Below are positions 8,287 to 16,533 of a DNA stretch of 64,000 nt, piece by piece. The stretch's first letter is position 1, and each line of letters begins with the position of its first letter. Under the pieces are notes generated by a model. The model ran no database searches. It was not told the DNA's origin and was given only the letters and a program-made list of their open reading frames with translations. Source of the stretch: Actinomycetota bacterium (lineage in GTDB: Bacteria; Actinomycetota; Thermoleophilia; RBG-16-64-13); NCBI GenBank assembly GCA_012523095.1, contig JAAYJE010000126.1, positions 1 through 64,000 of the forward strand, read 5' to 3'. Both the position numbers and the translations under genes were made by a program.

Positions 8287-10737
8287 CTAGAGCAGGTTCT
8301 CGTTCCTAGCGATGATATCGTTCTGGAGATCGCGGCCCAGTTCCACGAAGTATGCGGAAAAACCGGCTATGCGAACCACTAGGTCGCGGTGCTTATCCGG
8401 CTCGTTCTGCGCGGCACGTAGGGTAGCAGTGTCCACCACGTTGTATTGGACCTCCATGCCGCCGTTTTCGAAGTAGGCCTTCGTCATATCGCGGAGCTTG
8501 TCGGCTCCACTCTGGTTCGAGAGGACGCTCGGATGCATCCTGATGTTAACGGCCAACCCGTCTAGATAGCGGTGGTGGTCGAAGCAGCAGGTGGAGGCCA
8601 GCACGGCAGTGGGGCCGTTCTTGTCGCGGGCCTGGGCCGGAGACATGGCGTCGGCTACCGGCTCGCCGGCTTTGCGGCCGTCGGGCGTGGCCCAGGTGCG
8701 ATATCCCTGCGCGATGTGGTCGGACGCTCCGTAGAGGCCGGACTTGTAGACCTTAGAGCGCACGCTGTACCCCTCCTGGCAGCAATCGTAATACAGGTCG
8801 ACCACCCACTTAAGCTCGTCGTCCACGTACGGGTCGGCGTTGCCGTAGTGAGGCACCCGGCTCAGAATGGTTTGGCGGAGTGGCTCGTAGCCCTCCCAGT
8901 CGGCCATCACGGCGTCATACAGCTCCCTTGTAGTACAAAGCTTCTGGTCAAAGCACATGTACTTGATGGTGGAGAGGCAATCGGCCAGAGTCGCAAGACC
9001 TGTGGCGGTGCCTCCGTACGAGTTATACCTCGCGCCGCCGTGAACCACATCCTTGCCGTTCTCCATGCAATCTTCGATGGAGATGGATAGGATGGCCTGC
9101 GGGGCGTAGCGCTGCGCGATATGCTCGGCATAGTTGTTGGAGGATATGAACATCCGCATAACGTGACGTCCCATCTTGCCGACCGCTTCGCGCACCTCCT
9201 CGATGGAATCCATCTCGTACAGGTAGCCCGTATGTACACCAGCCTGCTCGCCGTTGAACGGGTTGACGCCGTTGTTGATGGCCATGTTGAAGATGGAGCC
9301 CCAGAGGACCGAAGCATGCGGCGGGAACGCGCCGTTGGGAGCCGGGTAGTCGGTGCCGCACCCCACGATCTCCTGGCAGCCGATGATGCCGTAGTCCCGC
9401 GCGTCATAGAGGGAGAAGCCGAGCTCGTCCATTAGCGCCGGGACGATGACCTCGTCGTTCTGATAGAGCGGCAGTCCGCCCACAAGCTTCGTAGTGGCGA
9501 TGGCGCAGTCCCACAGCCTATCGGGCGAGTCCTTGTGGAAGCGAAGGGAGATGGTGGGGTCGTGCAGCTTCAGTCTGCCGACAGTCTCCAGGACCATGTA
9601 AGTAACGGGATTGGTGGCGTCCTCCCCGGTGTCGGGATCGACCCCGCCCAGGGTCGTGTGCTGGTAGGTGTTGCCGATGCCGGTGGTGTCGGCGAGTACG
9701 GCCGGCCCGCAGGAGTAATAGCAGTTGGCCTTGAGGAAGAAGGCGTCGACGATCTCCTGAGCCTGTTCCATAGTAAGGGTCCCGTCCTTCAATTCCCTCT
9801 CCAGGAACGGCCATGTGTACTGGTCGAACCGGCCGAGAGCCGGTGAGGGGAACGCACACTCGTTCTGCAGCATGACCTGGTACATCATCGTGCCTTGTAC
9901 GGCTTCCCAGAAGTCCCTCGCAGGGTTCTCCGCCAGGTGGGCGAGGCCGTCGGCCATGCGTTCCAACTCAATCTTTCGCTCAGGGTCGACGGTCTCGACG
10001 GCCTTGGCCGCGCAGCACTCGCCGTACCGGCGGACCAGGGTCATGGCGCCGTCGCACGTGATGACCACCGACTTGTAGAACATGTATTTGGCCACGTCCT
10101 CGCCCATGAGGTTGCCGTAGTGCTCGTCGAGCCACGCCTGCGCCTCATCGCGGATGGCCTTGTAGCCCACGTTGATGATCTTCGGATATCCCGCGATCAG
10201 ATGGCCGGCGGGCAGGCCCGCGAGCCCGATGCCGCCGTCCATGTAGCTGGACACGGCCAGGCGCTTCAACTCCGCGTGATGCTCGGGCTGCCACGCGTCG
10301 GCCACGGTGCCGACTCTCCTGTCCTTCCAATATTCGAAGAGCGACTTGAGGGCTTCATAGTCGGCGGGAGCGATGGCCATCCTCAATTCTTCGCCGTCGG
10401 GATTGTGGATAAGCCCGTCCTCGCACAGTCGCCATTCGCCGGCTTCGATCGGTCCGATGATCCAGTCTGAGAGCCCCCACTCTGGATACGAAGCGTTGGC
10501 AAAGAGATGGGGGCCCTTGCCGCCCACGATGATCTCGTCATCGTCCACGAACACCGTCATGTTCTCGCAGATAGCCTTGAAGCCCAGAGGCCTCTTTATC
10601 ATCGGATCGACGTGCTCGTTCTCTCTATAGGCCTCGGTGAGAACAAGAGCACGCTCCGCGGAGAACACGCCCACGCGGTCGCGGATACGTTCCCGCAGAC
10701 GTCTGATGCGATCGGTCACAGGCCCGAACTCGTACAT
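8287..10737 (-). CDS. Glycyl radical enzyme, unassigned subtype (PFL-like superfamily)
   Basis: The 816-residue protein is a full-length glycyl radical enzyme with both a PFL-like domain and a C-terminal glycine-radical domain. The radical Gly is G792 in RIAGFSAYF, and the active-site loop is GCQEIVGC with the thiyl Cys at 454. The CxE arrangement (C454, E456) is that of dehydratase/lyase members such as glycerol dehydratase and choline TMA-lyase. It lacks the adjacent Cys pair of true pyruvate formate-lyase, and the usual GCVEP is changed to GCQEI. The substrate cannot be named. No activating radical SAM enzyme is adjacent or elsewhere in the window apart from QueE. Start is ATG with AGGAAAGGG upstream. 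Confidence 0.88.
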   Translation of the reverse strand: MYEFGPVTDRIRRLRERIRDRVGVFSAERALVLTEAYRENEHVDPMIKRPLGFKAICENMTVFVDDDEIIVGGKGPHLFANASYPEWGLSDWIIGPIEAGEWRLCEDGLIHNPDGEELRMAIAPADYEALKSLFEYWKDRRVGTVADAWQPEHHAELKRLAVSSYMDGGIGLAGLPAGHLIAGYPKIINVGYKAIRDEAQAWLDEHYGNLMGEDVAKYMFYKSVVITCDGAMTLVRRYGECCAAKAVETVDPERKIELERMADGLAHLAENPARDFWEAVQGTMMYQVMLQNECAFPSPALGRFDQYTWPFLERELKDGTLTMEQAQEIVDAFFLKANCYYSCGPAVLADTTGIGNTYQHTTLGGVDPDTGEDATNPVTYMVLETVGRLKLHDPTISLRFHKDSPDRLWDCAIATTKLVGGLPLYQNDEVIVPALMDELGFSLYDARDYGIIGCQEIVGCGTDYPAPNGAFPPHASVLWGSIFNMAINNGVNPFNGEQAGVHTGYLYEMDSIEEVREAVGKMGRHVMRMFISSNNYAEHIAQRYAPQAILSISIEDCMENGKDVVHGGARYNSYGGTATGLATLADCLSTIKYMCFDQKLCTTRELYDAVMADWEGYEPLRQTILSRVPHYGNADPYVDDELKWVVDLYYDCCQEGYSVRSKVYKSGLYGASDHIAQGYRTWATPDGRKAGEPVADAMSPAQARDKNGPTAVLASTCCFDHHRYLDGLAVNIRMHPSVLSNQSGADKLRDMTKAYFENGGMEVQYNVVDTATLRAAQNEPDKHRDLVVRIAGFSAYFVELGRDLQNDIIARNENLL

Positions 10738-10801
10738 CCCTTTCCTACCTTCTTGACAGGCGTTCTGACGCTTCGATCGCCCGCTTCATCGAACTCCTCC
10801 T

Positions 10802-11911
10802 TCAAGAGCCGGACCGGCGGCGGGGTCTCCGCGGAATATCCGGGTCCGGCCTGGGCATATCGAGCACCAGAAGGAGGGTCTCTTCATGCCGCAGGACCCG
10901 CAGCAAAGCGTCCACCACCTGGGGATCGAATTGCAGCCCTCGTTCAAGTTCTATCTCTGACGTAGCCTCCGAGATGGTCGAGGCGTCCCTGCGGAATCGC
11001 GCATGCGTGAGAGCGTCAAAGGTGTCGGCCACAGCTACGATCCGCGCCGCGAGTGGGATCGCTTCACCGGCAAGGCCGTCGGGATAGCCGTGGCCGTCCC
11101 AGCGTTCATGATGGAATCTGGCTATCGCCTCGGCCATCTTCATGATGTCAGATCTGCCTCCGCCCAGAAGCCGGCCTCCGTGCTCCGTGTGGGAGCGCAC
11201 GATGTCCCGTTCTTCCTCGGTGAGCCGGCCCTTCTTAAGGAGAAGCTGGTCTTCGATCATTATCTTGCCCACGTCGTGCAGAGGAGCGGCCCGCAAGATA
11301 AGAGCGAGCTGTCTCGGAGACAGGTTGAGCTCCCTGGCGATAAGGGCGCTCAGCCGCGCAACCCGAGTGGCATGCTGCCCCGTTTCGTCACCCCGCAGTT
11401 CTGCTATCCGAACCAGACGCTCGAGAGTCTCCAGGTGAGCCAGCGCGAGTTCGGACGCATGCTCGCGGGTCATGTCCTCGGTCACCTGGGCGTGCTCTCG
11501 AAGCCGCCGCTCCAAGAAGCGAGTATCCAATAGCGAGTGCACGTGCAGCAAAAAATCGTTGACGTTCACCGGTTTGACCAGGAAGTCTTTGGCCCCGGCC
11601 TTGATGGCCCGCTCGTGAGACTCGAAGTCATCCAACGCGCTGATGGCCAGCACAGGCAGGAAGGAGTCGAACGCCTGCCTGTTGCGCAGCGACTCGAGCA
11701 CTCCGTAACCGTCCAGACCCGGCATGCAGATATCCAGTGTGATGAGGTCCGGGTCGGCGGTCTCAAGGTAGGAGACGGCCGCGAGCGAATCACTGAAAGT
11801 CCGAGGTTCCCTGTAGCCGGCCATCTGAAGAGCCCGGCTCAAGAACCTCACCACAGCCGGTTCGTCATCGATGATCACGATCTCGGCGTCGGCATAGGCG
11901 GGGCCCGGCAT
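10802..11911 (-). CDS. Response regulator with HD-GYP phosphodiesterase output
   Basis: In this 369-residue protein an N-terminal receiver domain (IVIIDDEP; phosphoacceptor in DLITLDICMPGLDGYG) is followed by an HD-GYP domain. That domain has HDVGK, then HHERWDGHGYPDGL and VADTFDALTHAR. The family hydrolyses cyclic di-GMP, so this is probably an RpfG-like regulator that lowers the messenger on phosphorylation. It starts nine bases after the hybrid kinase stop and should be its partner. The last 20 residues are Arg/Pro-rich and not conserved. Confidence 0.92.
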   Translation of the reverse strand: MPGPAYADAEIVIIDDEPAVVRFLSRALQMAGYREPRTFSDSLAAVSYLETADPDLITLDICMPGLDGYGVLESLRNRQAFDSFLPVLAISALDDFESHERAIKAGAKDFLVKPVNVNDFLLHVHSLLDTRFLERRLREHAQVTEDMTREHASELALAHLETLERLVRIAELRGDETGQHATRVARLSALIARELNLSPRQLALILRAAPLHDVGKIMIEDQLLLKKGRLTEEERDIVRSHTEHGGRLLGGGRSDIMKMAEAIARFHHERWDGHGYPDGLAGEAIPLAARIVAVADTFDALTHARFRRDASTISEATSEIELERGLQFDPQVVDALLRVLRHEETLLLVLDMPRPDPDIPRRPRRRSGS

Positions 11912-11920
11912 CGTCAGCTC

Positions 11921-14272
11921 CTATTCCAGCCGCTCACAATCAGTGTCGGCGGATGCGCGCTTCTGCGCGGCGTCATCCAGCACCTCCCTCATCTTGGCCA
12001 TCAGCTTCCCCGGAGTGAACGGCTTCTCCAGGAACTCGATGTCGGCGCCCATCTTACCTCGAGACATCATGTGCTCCGGTGTGTACCCGGACATGAACAC
12101 CACAGGGATCCCGGGGTAGCGCGCGCCGATGCTCTCCGCCACCTCCCAGCCACTCGCCGCGCCGGGAAGCACGACATCTGTGAGGAGGATATCGAGATCA
12201 AGGGCACTTCGGGAGAGAACTTCGTCTACCTCGTGCTGAGACCCTGCCTCCACGACAGAGTACCCGCCGCTCGTCAGGATGCGAGCGATGAGTTCGCGAA
12301 CCATCACTTCGTCCTCGACTACGAGGACGGTTTCGGTGCCTCCCGGGGTGTCATAGGACTTCCGGTCACTCTTGAGATCATCTTCCCCGGTCGGGGAAGC
12401 CTCGCCGGCCGGAAAATGGACCCTGAAGGCGCTCCCTTGGCCCGGCTCGCTGTCGGCGGAAACGAAGCCTCCGCTCTGCTCCACTATGCCGAGGACGATG
12501 GAGAGCCCCAGGCCCGTGCCCTCGCCCACGCCTCTCGTCGTGAAAAACGGCTCGAAGACTCGAGGCACGGTATCCTGGTCCATGCCACACCCGGTATCGG
12601 TAACGGTCAACACTACGTATCGGCCCGATCGGGCCTTCGGATAGGCCTTCAGGAAGGCGGCGTCCGGCACCAAGGTGGTGGTCTCGATAGTGAGCCGGCC
12701 ACCTTCCGGCATGGCGTCTCGAGCATTGACCACCAGGTTCATGAGCACCTGCTCCATCTGATGGGGATCGATCTCGGCCACCGGCAGATCAGGGTCGAGG
12801 ACGAGTCCGAGGGTGACGTCCTCCCCGATGGTGCGCCGGAGAAGGGGTTCGATGCCCAAGACCACCTCATTGAGCACGAGGGTCCGCGGCTTGAGCACCT
12901 GACGTCGGGAGAAGGCCAGTATCTGCCTGGTGAGTTGAGCGGCCCTCTCTCCGACCTCGTTGATCTCAACGACGAGCTCCCTGTTGGGGTCATCGGGAGC
13001 CATAGTGGCCAGGACCAGAGAACTGGTGCCGATGATCGCCGTAAGCAGGTTGTTGAAGTCGTGAGCGATACCTCCCGCCAGTCGCCCCACCGTCTCCATC
13101 CTCTGCGCCTGCAACAGTTGGACCTGGAGTCCCTGCTTTTCTTCCTCGGCCCGTTTACGCTCCGTGATGTCACTGATGATGCCGTGCCAGATCGTTCCTC
13201 CGTCCTTCAAGCGCTCCGGCGCCGCGTCGGAGAAGTGCCAGCGCTCACCCGCTTGCGGAAGCACGACTCTATACTCCACCTGGAACCGCCTCAAAGTGCG
13301 AGAGGACTCCTTGATCCGCCTGAGGACCCGTTCGCGGTCTTCTGGGTGCAGCCTCTGATATACGGGGTCGGCGTCTTCGTGCACTTCTTCAGGGCACACC
13401 TCGAAGACGTCCGCTATGGCCGGACTCGTCCACGGGAAGCGCGTCCTACCGTTGGGATAGAGCCTGAACTGGTAGATCATGCCCGGTACCCGATCGGCCA
13501 GCTTCGTCAGCATGTCATGGGCGCGCTGGACCGCCTGTTCCGCCTCTCTGTACGCCGTGATGTCGCGGCCGAAGCAGAAGCAGTACTCTCCGCCATCACG
13601 GCTCACATGGTGGGCGGTCACCTCGACGGGGAAGACCTCTCCCCCCTTCGTGCGGTGGAAGGTCTCACGGACGACGGAACCCCGTTCCGCGTTCTCCTGC
13701 CAGCGCCGCCGCCATATCTCCGCAGACATACCTGGATCGATATCGAGGACGGTCATGCCCAGCAGCTCGTCTTTGGAGTAGCCGAAGCGCCGGCAGGCAG
13801 CGTCGTTCACGTAGAGGAGGCGGCCGCTCTGATCCACCCAGTGGATGAGAACGCCGGCCGTGTCGATCGAGATCTGAGCCAGCCGAAGAGCCTCGCGCTC
13901 TTCACCCATCGCTTTCTTCTTCGCGACACTCTGCCCCAGCAGGAAGCCGAGGCGGGTGAGGTCCTCATCGATCACGTAGCCGTCGGTTCCGAGCTTCATC
14001 ATGTCCACGGCCTGCTCCTCCCCCATCGCCCCCGACATGAGGATGAAAGGGAGGCCATCACAGGACGCGCGCACTATCCGCAGCGCTTCCGCGCCACTCA
14101 AGCCCGCCATGCTGTAGCCAGACAGCACCGCGTCCCAAGGCTCGCTGAGAGCTTCCCTCAGTGAATGCGCGGAATCCACCCGCCGGCCTTCCACCTCAAG
14201 ACCCGCGTTGTCGAGAGCCTCGACGATGCGGTCGGCGTGACTCGCCGAGTCATCTACCAATAACAGTCTCAC
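11921..14272 (-). CDS. Hybrid sensor histidine kinase (REC-PAS-PAS-HisKA-HATPase-REC)
   Basis: From the GTG at 14272 the protein has 783 residues. An N-terminal receiver domain (1-115) is followed by two PAS domains and HisKA (AGGIAHDFNNLL, phospho-His). The ATPase domain follows (NLVVNARDAMPEGG, then GTGLGLSI), and last a C-terminal receiver (LLTDVVLPG). No membrane helix is visible, so sensing is cytoplasmic. The first receiver has Gly 52 (AVLSGYSMAGLSG) where the phosphoacceptor Asp should be and so is probably a non-phosphorylated docking domain. A frame open to 14461 lacks domain homology; I infer the GTG start. It is cotranscribed with the HD-GYP regulator. Confidence 0.88.
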   Translation of the reverse strand: MRLLLVDDSASHADRIVEALDNAGLEVEGRRVDSAHSLREALSEPWDAVLSGYSMAGLSGAEALRIVRASCDGLPFILMSGAMGEEQAVDMMKLGTDGYVIDEDLTRLGFLLGQSVAKKKAMGEEREALRLAQISIDTAGVLIHWVDQSGRLLYVNDAACRRFGYSKDELLGMTVLDIDPGMSAEIWRRRWQENAERGSVVRETFHRTKGGEVFPVEVTAHHVSRDGGEYCFCFGRDITAYREAEQAVQRAHDMLTKLADRVPGMIYQFRLYPNGRTRFPWTSPAIADVFEVCPEEVHEDADPVYQRLHPEDRERVLRRIKESSRTLRRFQVEYRVVLPQAGERWHFSDAAPERLKDGGTIWHGIISDITERKRAEEEKQGLQVQLLQAQRMETVGRLAGGIAHDFNNLLTAIIGTSSLVLATMAPDDPNRELVVEINEVGERAAQLTRQILAFSRRQVLKPRTLVLNEVVLGIEPLLRRTIGEDVTLGLVLDPDLPVAEIDPHQMEQVLMNLVVNARDAMPEGGRLTIETTTLVPDAAFLKAYPKARSGRYVVLTVTDTGCGMDQDTVPRVFEPFFTTRGVGEGTGLGLSIVLGIVEQSGGFVSADSEPGQGSAFRVHFPAGEASPTGEDDLKSDRKSYDTPGGTETVLVVEDEVMVRELIARILTSGGYSVVEAGSQHEVDEVLSRSALDLDILLTDVVLPGAASGWEVAESIGARYPGIPVVFMSGYTPEHMMSRGKMGADIEFLEKPFTPGKLMAKMREVLDDAAQKRASADTDCERLE

Positions 14273-14646
14273 GGAAGCGCAGGTCCTACCGGCATCGCGG
14301 CCTGTCTCCTTCTGAAACCGGCACGGGTGTGTGGCCGCCGGAAAATAGCATCGGCGCTGCCTCTTGCCACGCGCGGCGGCCTGCGCCGCGCCGGCCGGTT
14401 CAAGAAACCCGGGAATAATATCAAGACAACTATACATTGTTGCCGGGCTACAATCGCGCACGGTATCACTCGTGCATGAGGTTCAACCGAAGCCTCCGTC
14501 AAGCCGGCGAAGTCAGAATCGAACCGCGCCCACCAACGTGACGGTGGGCTTCAAGATGACGAAGCTGGGATATCAGTAGGTTGAACGGCGGCGCTCCACG
14601 GATGTGACTGCCTAGCGCACAGGAATCCCGAGGTGTGCCGGCGTCG
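14273..14646. other. Intergenic region upstream of the hybrid kinase
   Basis: No convincing gene. The minus strand has a good TATAGT -10 box within the AT-rich stretch near 14430-14440, a likely kinase promoter. A perfect 7-bp stem (gcccacc/ggtgggc) lies at 14528-14549, downstream of the lipoprotein gene, with no T-run. Confidence 0.4.
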
Positions 14647-15249
14647 CTATCCTCCCATCTTCACATACGCGGCGGCCGCAGCCGCTCCCGCCTGGGGGTC
14701 GGCTATCCACCTGCCGTCGGAGACGGCTGTGAAGGGCATGTCCACATTGCTCGGTTCCGGCACCAACGGTGCTTCCCGCCATGCCTTGTCGAGGATAGTG
14801 ATGATGGTCTCGTCGTCGGTGTCGGGAGTGATCTGCCCGCCGATGGCTTCGAACTGGGTCTCCAAAGACGAAGACATGTCGAGACCCCGGATAGCGACCG
14901 TCACCGTGGCGCCGTCACCATCGACTTCTTCATCGATGACAGTGAACTCCACCTTGGAAAGCCCTGCAAGCATAGCTTCCGTGAGTTGGGCTTCCTGTTC
15001 GGCAGTGGGGTTGACCCCCCATATTTCCAGCAGGGTTTGGTTGACGCTCCCGAACACGCCTTGTTCCGTGAGTTTGGTGTCTGGATTGTATTCTCTGAGT
15101 CCAGATATGTTGCCGCGCATGGCCTCCAGATAGAGCGGAGCAACATCGCTGGGCGATGGCCCCTGTTCTGCCCTGCCGCAGCCAACCAAGGTGGCCGCCA
15201 GCAGAAGCGCGATCAATAGGGCGGGTAGTCTGGTGATCCCCTGCATCAT
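14647..15249 (-). CDS. Lipoprotein of unknown function
   Basis: The 200-residue protein has a clean lipoprotein signal: basic MMQGITR, a hydrophobic core, and lipobox LVGC with Cys 24. The mature part is a mixed alpha/beta domain with acidic, Thr-rich strands (VEFTVIDEEVDGDGATVTVAIRG). It resembles the DUF5105/DUF4878-type lipoproteins that carry an NTF2-like fold, but I could not confirm that. It ends in an Ala-rich helix, AAAAAYVKMGG. It is monocistronic. Confidence 0.8.
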   Translation of the reverse strand: MMQGITRLPALLIALLLAATLVGCGRAEQGPSPSDVAPLYLEAMRGNISGLREYNPDTKLTEQGVFGSVNQTLLEIWGVNPTAEQEAQLTEAMLAGLSKVEFTVIDEEVDGDGATVTVAIRGLDMSSSLETQFEAIGGQITPDTDDETIITILDKAWREAPLVPEPSNVDMPFTAVSDGRWIADPQAGAAAAAAYVKMGG

Positions 15250-15549
15250 TATCTCCCTTGTTCGGACGGCCTCGATTCTCCCATGTAGAGACGGGCAAGT
15301 CCAAAACCGGCATCGGGAACGCCTCCTCTCCCCTGAGGCCCACGGCGGCGCTGAAAACTAGGCGCAGAAGCACCTTGCTCCACGCGGATGGGCCGGCCTT
15401 GACGAGCAGCCCGGTGGCGAAGGGAACGGCGAACCCCTCAAGGAGAATCCGGGCGGCTGCTCTCAGTGCCCGCCGGGATTGCTACCCGGCGGCACTGGGT
15501 ATGCCTGAGCATGGATGACACTGACTAGATTGCTGCCGGGAGGTGCTTC
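15250..15549. other. Intergenic region with duplicated 65-bp element
   Basis: No gene is supported. The right part holds copy 1 of the 65-bp element (15469-15533) and the ribosome site GGGAGGTG of the small hydrophobic protein gene. The left part (15250-15468) shows nothing recognisable. Confidence 0.4.
15469..15533 (+). repeat. 65-bp duplicated element, copy 1
   Basis: 62 of 65 bases match 22096-22160, in the same orientation. Both contain a perfect stem (cgccggg/cccggcg, loop attgcta), a GGGTAT hexamer (15497-15502 here) and a short ATG...TAG run. In this copy the stem is extended by flanking gtgc/gcac. GGGTAT is the -10 of SigB-type promoters, which would suit the stress-type small protein that starts 17 bases later, but no clear GTTT -35 is present. 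The two copies bracket the ARPP-1 island. Confidence 0.75.
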
Positions 15550-15699
15550 ATGAGTCTGTTCATGCTGATCCTACTCATCGTGGCCGCCATTGTGCTGTTC
15601 GGCCTTGGATTCGTCGTGAAGTGGTTGTTCTACATCGCAGCGGCTCTATTCTTGATCTGGATCATCTCCCTCCTGCTCGTCCTCATCCGCAAGAGATGA
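15550..15699 (+). CDS. Small hydrophobic protein (lmo0937-like family)
   Basis: ATG at 15550 with GGGAGGTG six bases upstream encodes 49 residues, almost entirely two membrane helices: MSLFMLILLIVAAIVLF, then a short FVVKW turn, then a second helix ending LIRKR. It resembles the tiny hydrophobic lmo0937-type proteins common in Actinomycetota and Firmicutes, often under general stress control. Function is unknown. The 65-bp element with its GGGTAT hexamer lies directly upstream. Confidence 0.7.
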   Translation: MSLFMLILLIVAAIVLFGLGFVVKWLFYIAAALFLIWIISLLLVLIRKR

Positions 15700-15732
15700 A
15701 TGCGGACCCAGTAGAGGAGACACGGGCAGCCC

Positions 15733-15754
15733 CCGCCCCCTCGAGAGGGGGCGG
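15733..15754. terminator. Perfect 9-bp GC hairpin
   Basis: ccgccccct and agggggcgg flank a cgag loop, 34 bases after the small-protein stop. It probably ends that transcript. No T-run. Confidence 0.5.
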
Positions 15755-15799
15755 ACAGAGACAATAGAACTTGGGACCGAGGAGGGCACCGAGTACAGG

Positions 15800-16294
15800 G
15801 TGAAAGGTGAGTTCGCGGACTTCGGTATCAGGATGGACGGCGAATCCCAAGCCTTCATCGAAGTCAAACGCGTCGGCACGAAGATCGGACCGAAGCATCT
15901 CCGCCAGATCCAGTCCTATTGCGCAAACGAGGGCGTTCAGTGGATGATTCTGACCAATGGCTCGGAGTGGCAGGTATATCACCTTTCGGACACCGTTCCT
16001 CTGGTGAATGAGCTGTTGTTCTCCGTTGATCTTCTTGGCCCGGAAGGCCCAGCAGCCAAGATAAGCAAGCTTTTCTATCTCAGCCGTGAAGCCATGAAAC
16101 GGAACCAGATGGAAGAACTCTGGAAAGCCAAGCGAGCCACCTGTCCGCAGGCTCTCGGTGAACTTCTGCGCTCCCCGGCATTGATAGAAGCCATGCGCAA
16201 GGAACTCAGGCGAAGGACCGGGTACAAGATCGAGGCCGGCGAGATCATACGACTATTGGACGAGACCGTACTTCGGCCCGACTGTCTGCAGTAG
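15800..16294 (+). CDS. HsdR_N-like (type I restriction R subunit N-domain) protein, 5'-truncated
   Basis: The open frame gives 164 residues from a GTG. The start, EYRVKGEFADFGIRM then AFIEVKRVG, is the middle of the HSDR_N-type nuclease-like domain: an ADF strand followed by the ExK motif. The helical segment of about 60-80 residues that normally precedes it is missing. In-frame codons upstream run back through the hairpin into the small-protein gene without family similarity. It therefore looks like a remnant whose 5' end was lost at a recombination junction. Whether it is still expressed is unknown. It may be a solitary nuclease-like protein instead. Confidence 0.6.
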   Translation: MKGEFADFGIRMDGESQAFIEVKRVGTKIGPKHLRQIQSYCANEGVQWMILTNGSEWQVYHLSDTVPLVNELLFSVDLLGPEGPAAKISKLFYLSREAMKRNQMEELWKAKRATCPQALGELLRSPALIEAMRKELRRRTGYKIEAGEIIRLLDETVLRPDCLQ

Positions 16295-16533
16295 ATGTGG
16301 GCCGAGGGGGGCTCATCTCCATGAAGACCGTTGCAGTGCTCCCAGTCTTGCCGGAGTTTCCTCTCAAGGGCAAGCGTGGGTCTGGAGCGCCTGAGCCAGG
16401 CTGATTATCATTGACTAGATGTACGAACCTGCACCTTGGCAAAACGTCGGACGAATGCTGACGGCGCTGCTTTCCCGTCCGGGCGTTAGGGTCATGAGCG
16501 AGTAGTACTCCTCCAGAGCCTCGGCGAGCCGTC

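Noticed and set aside
8287..10737. Pyruvate formate-lyase or choline TMA-lyase assignment
   Set aside because: The adjacent Cys pair of pyruvate formate-lyase is absent and GCVEP is altered to GCQEI. No cutD-like activase or microcompartment genes are present.
11537..14164. Very long plus-strand open frame opposite the hybrid kinase
   Set aside because: It is the GC-driven antisense shadow of a well-supported multi-domain kinase on the minus strand, with no domains, no ribosome site and improbable composition.
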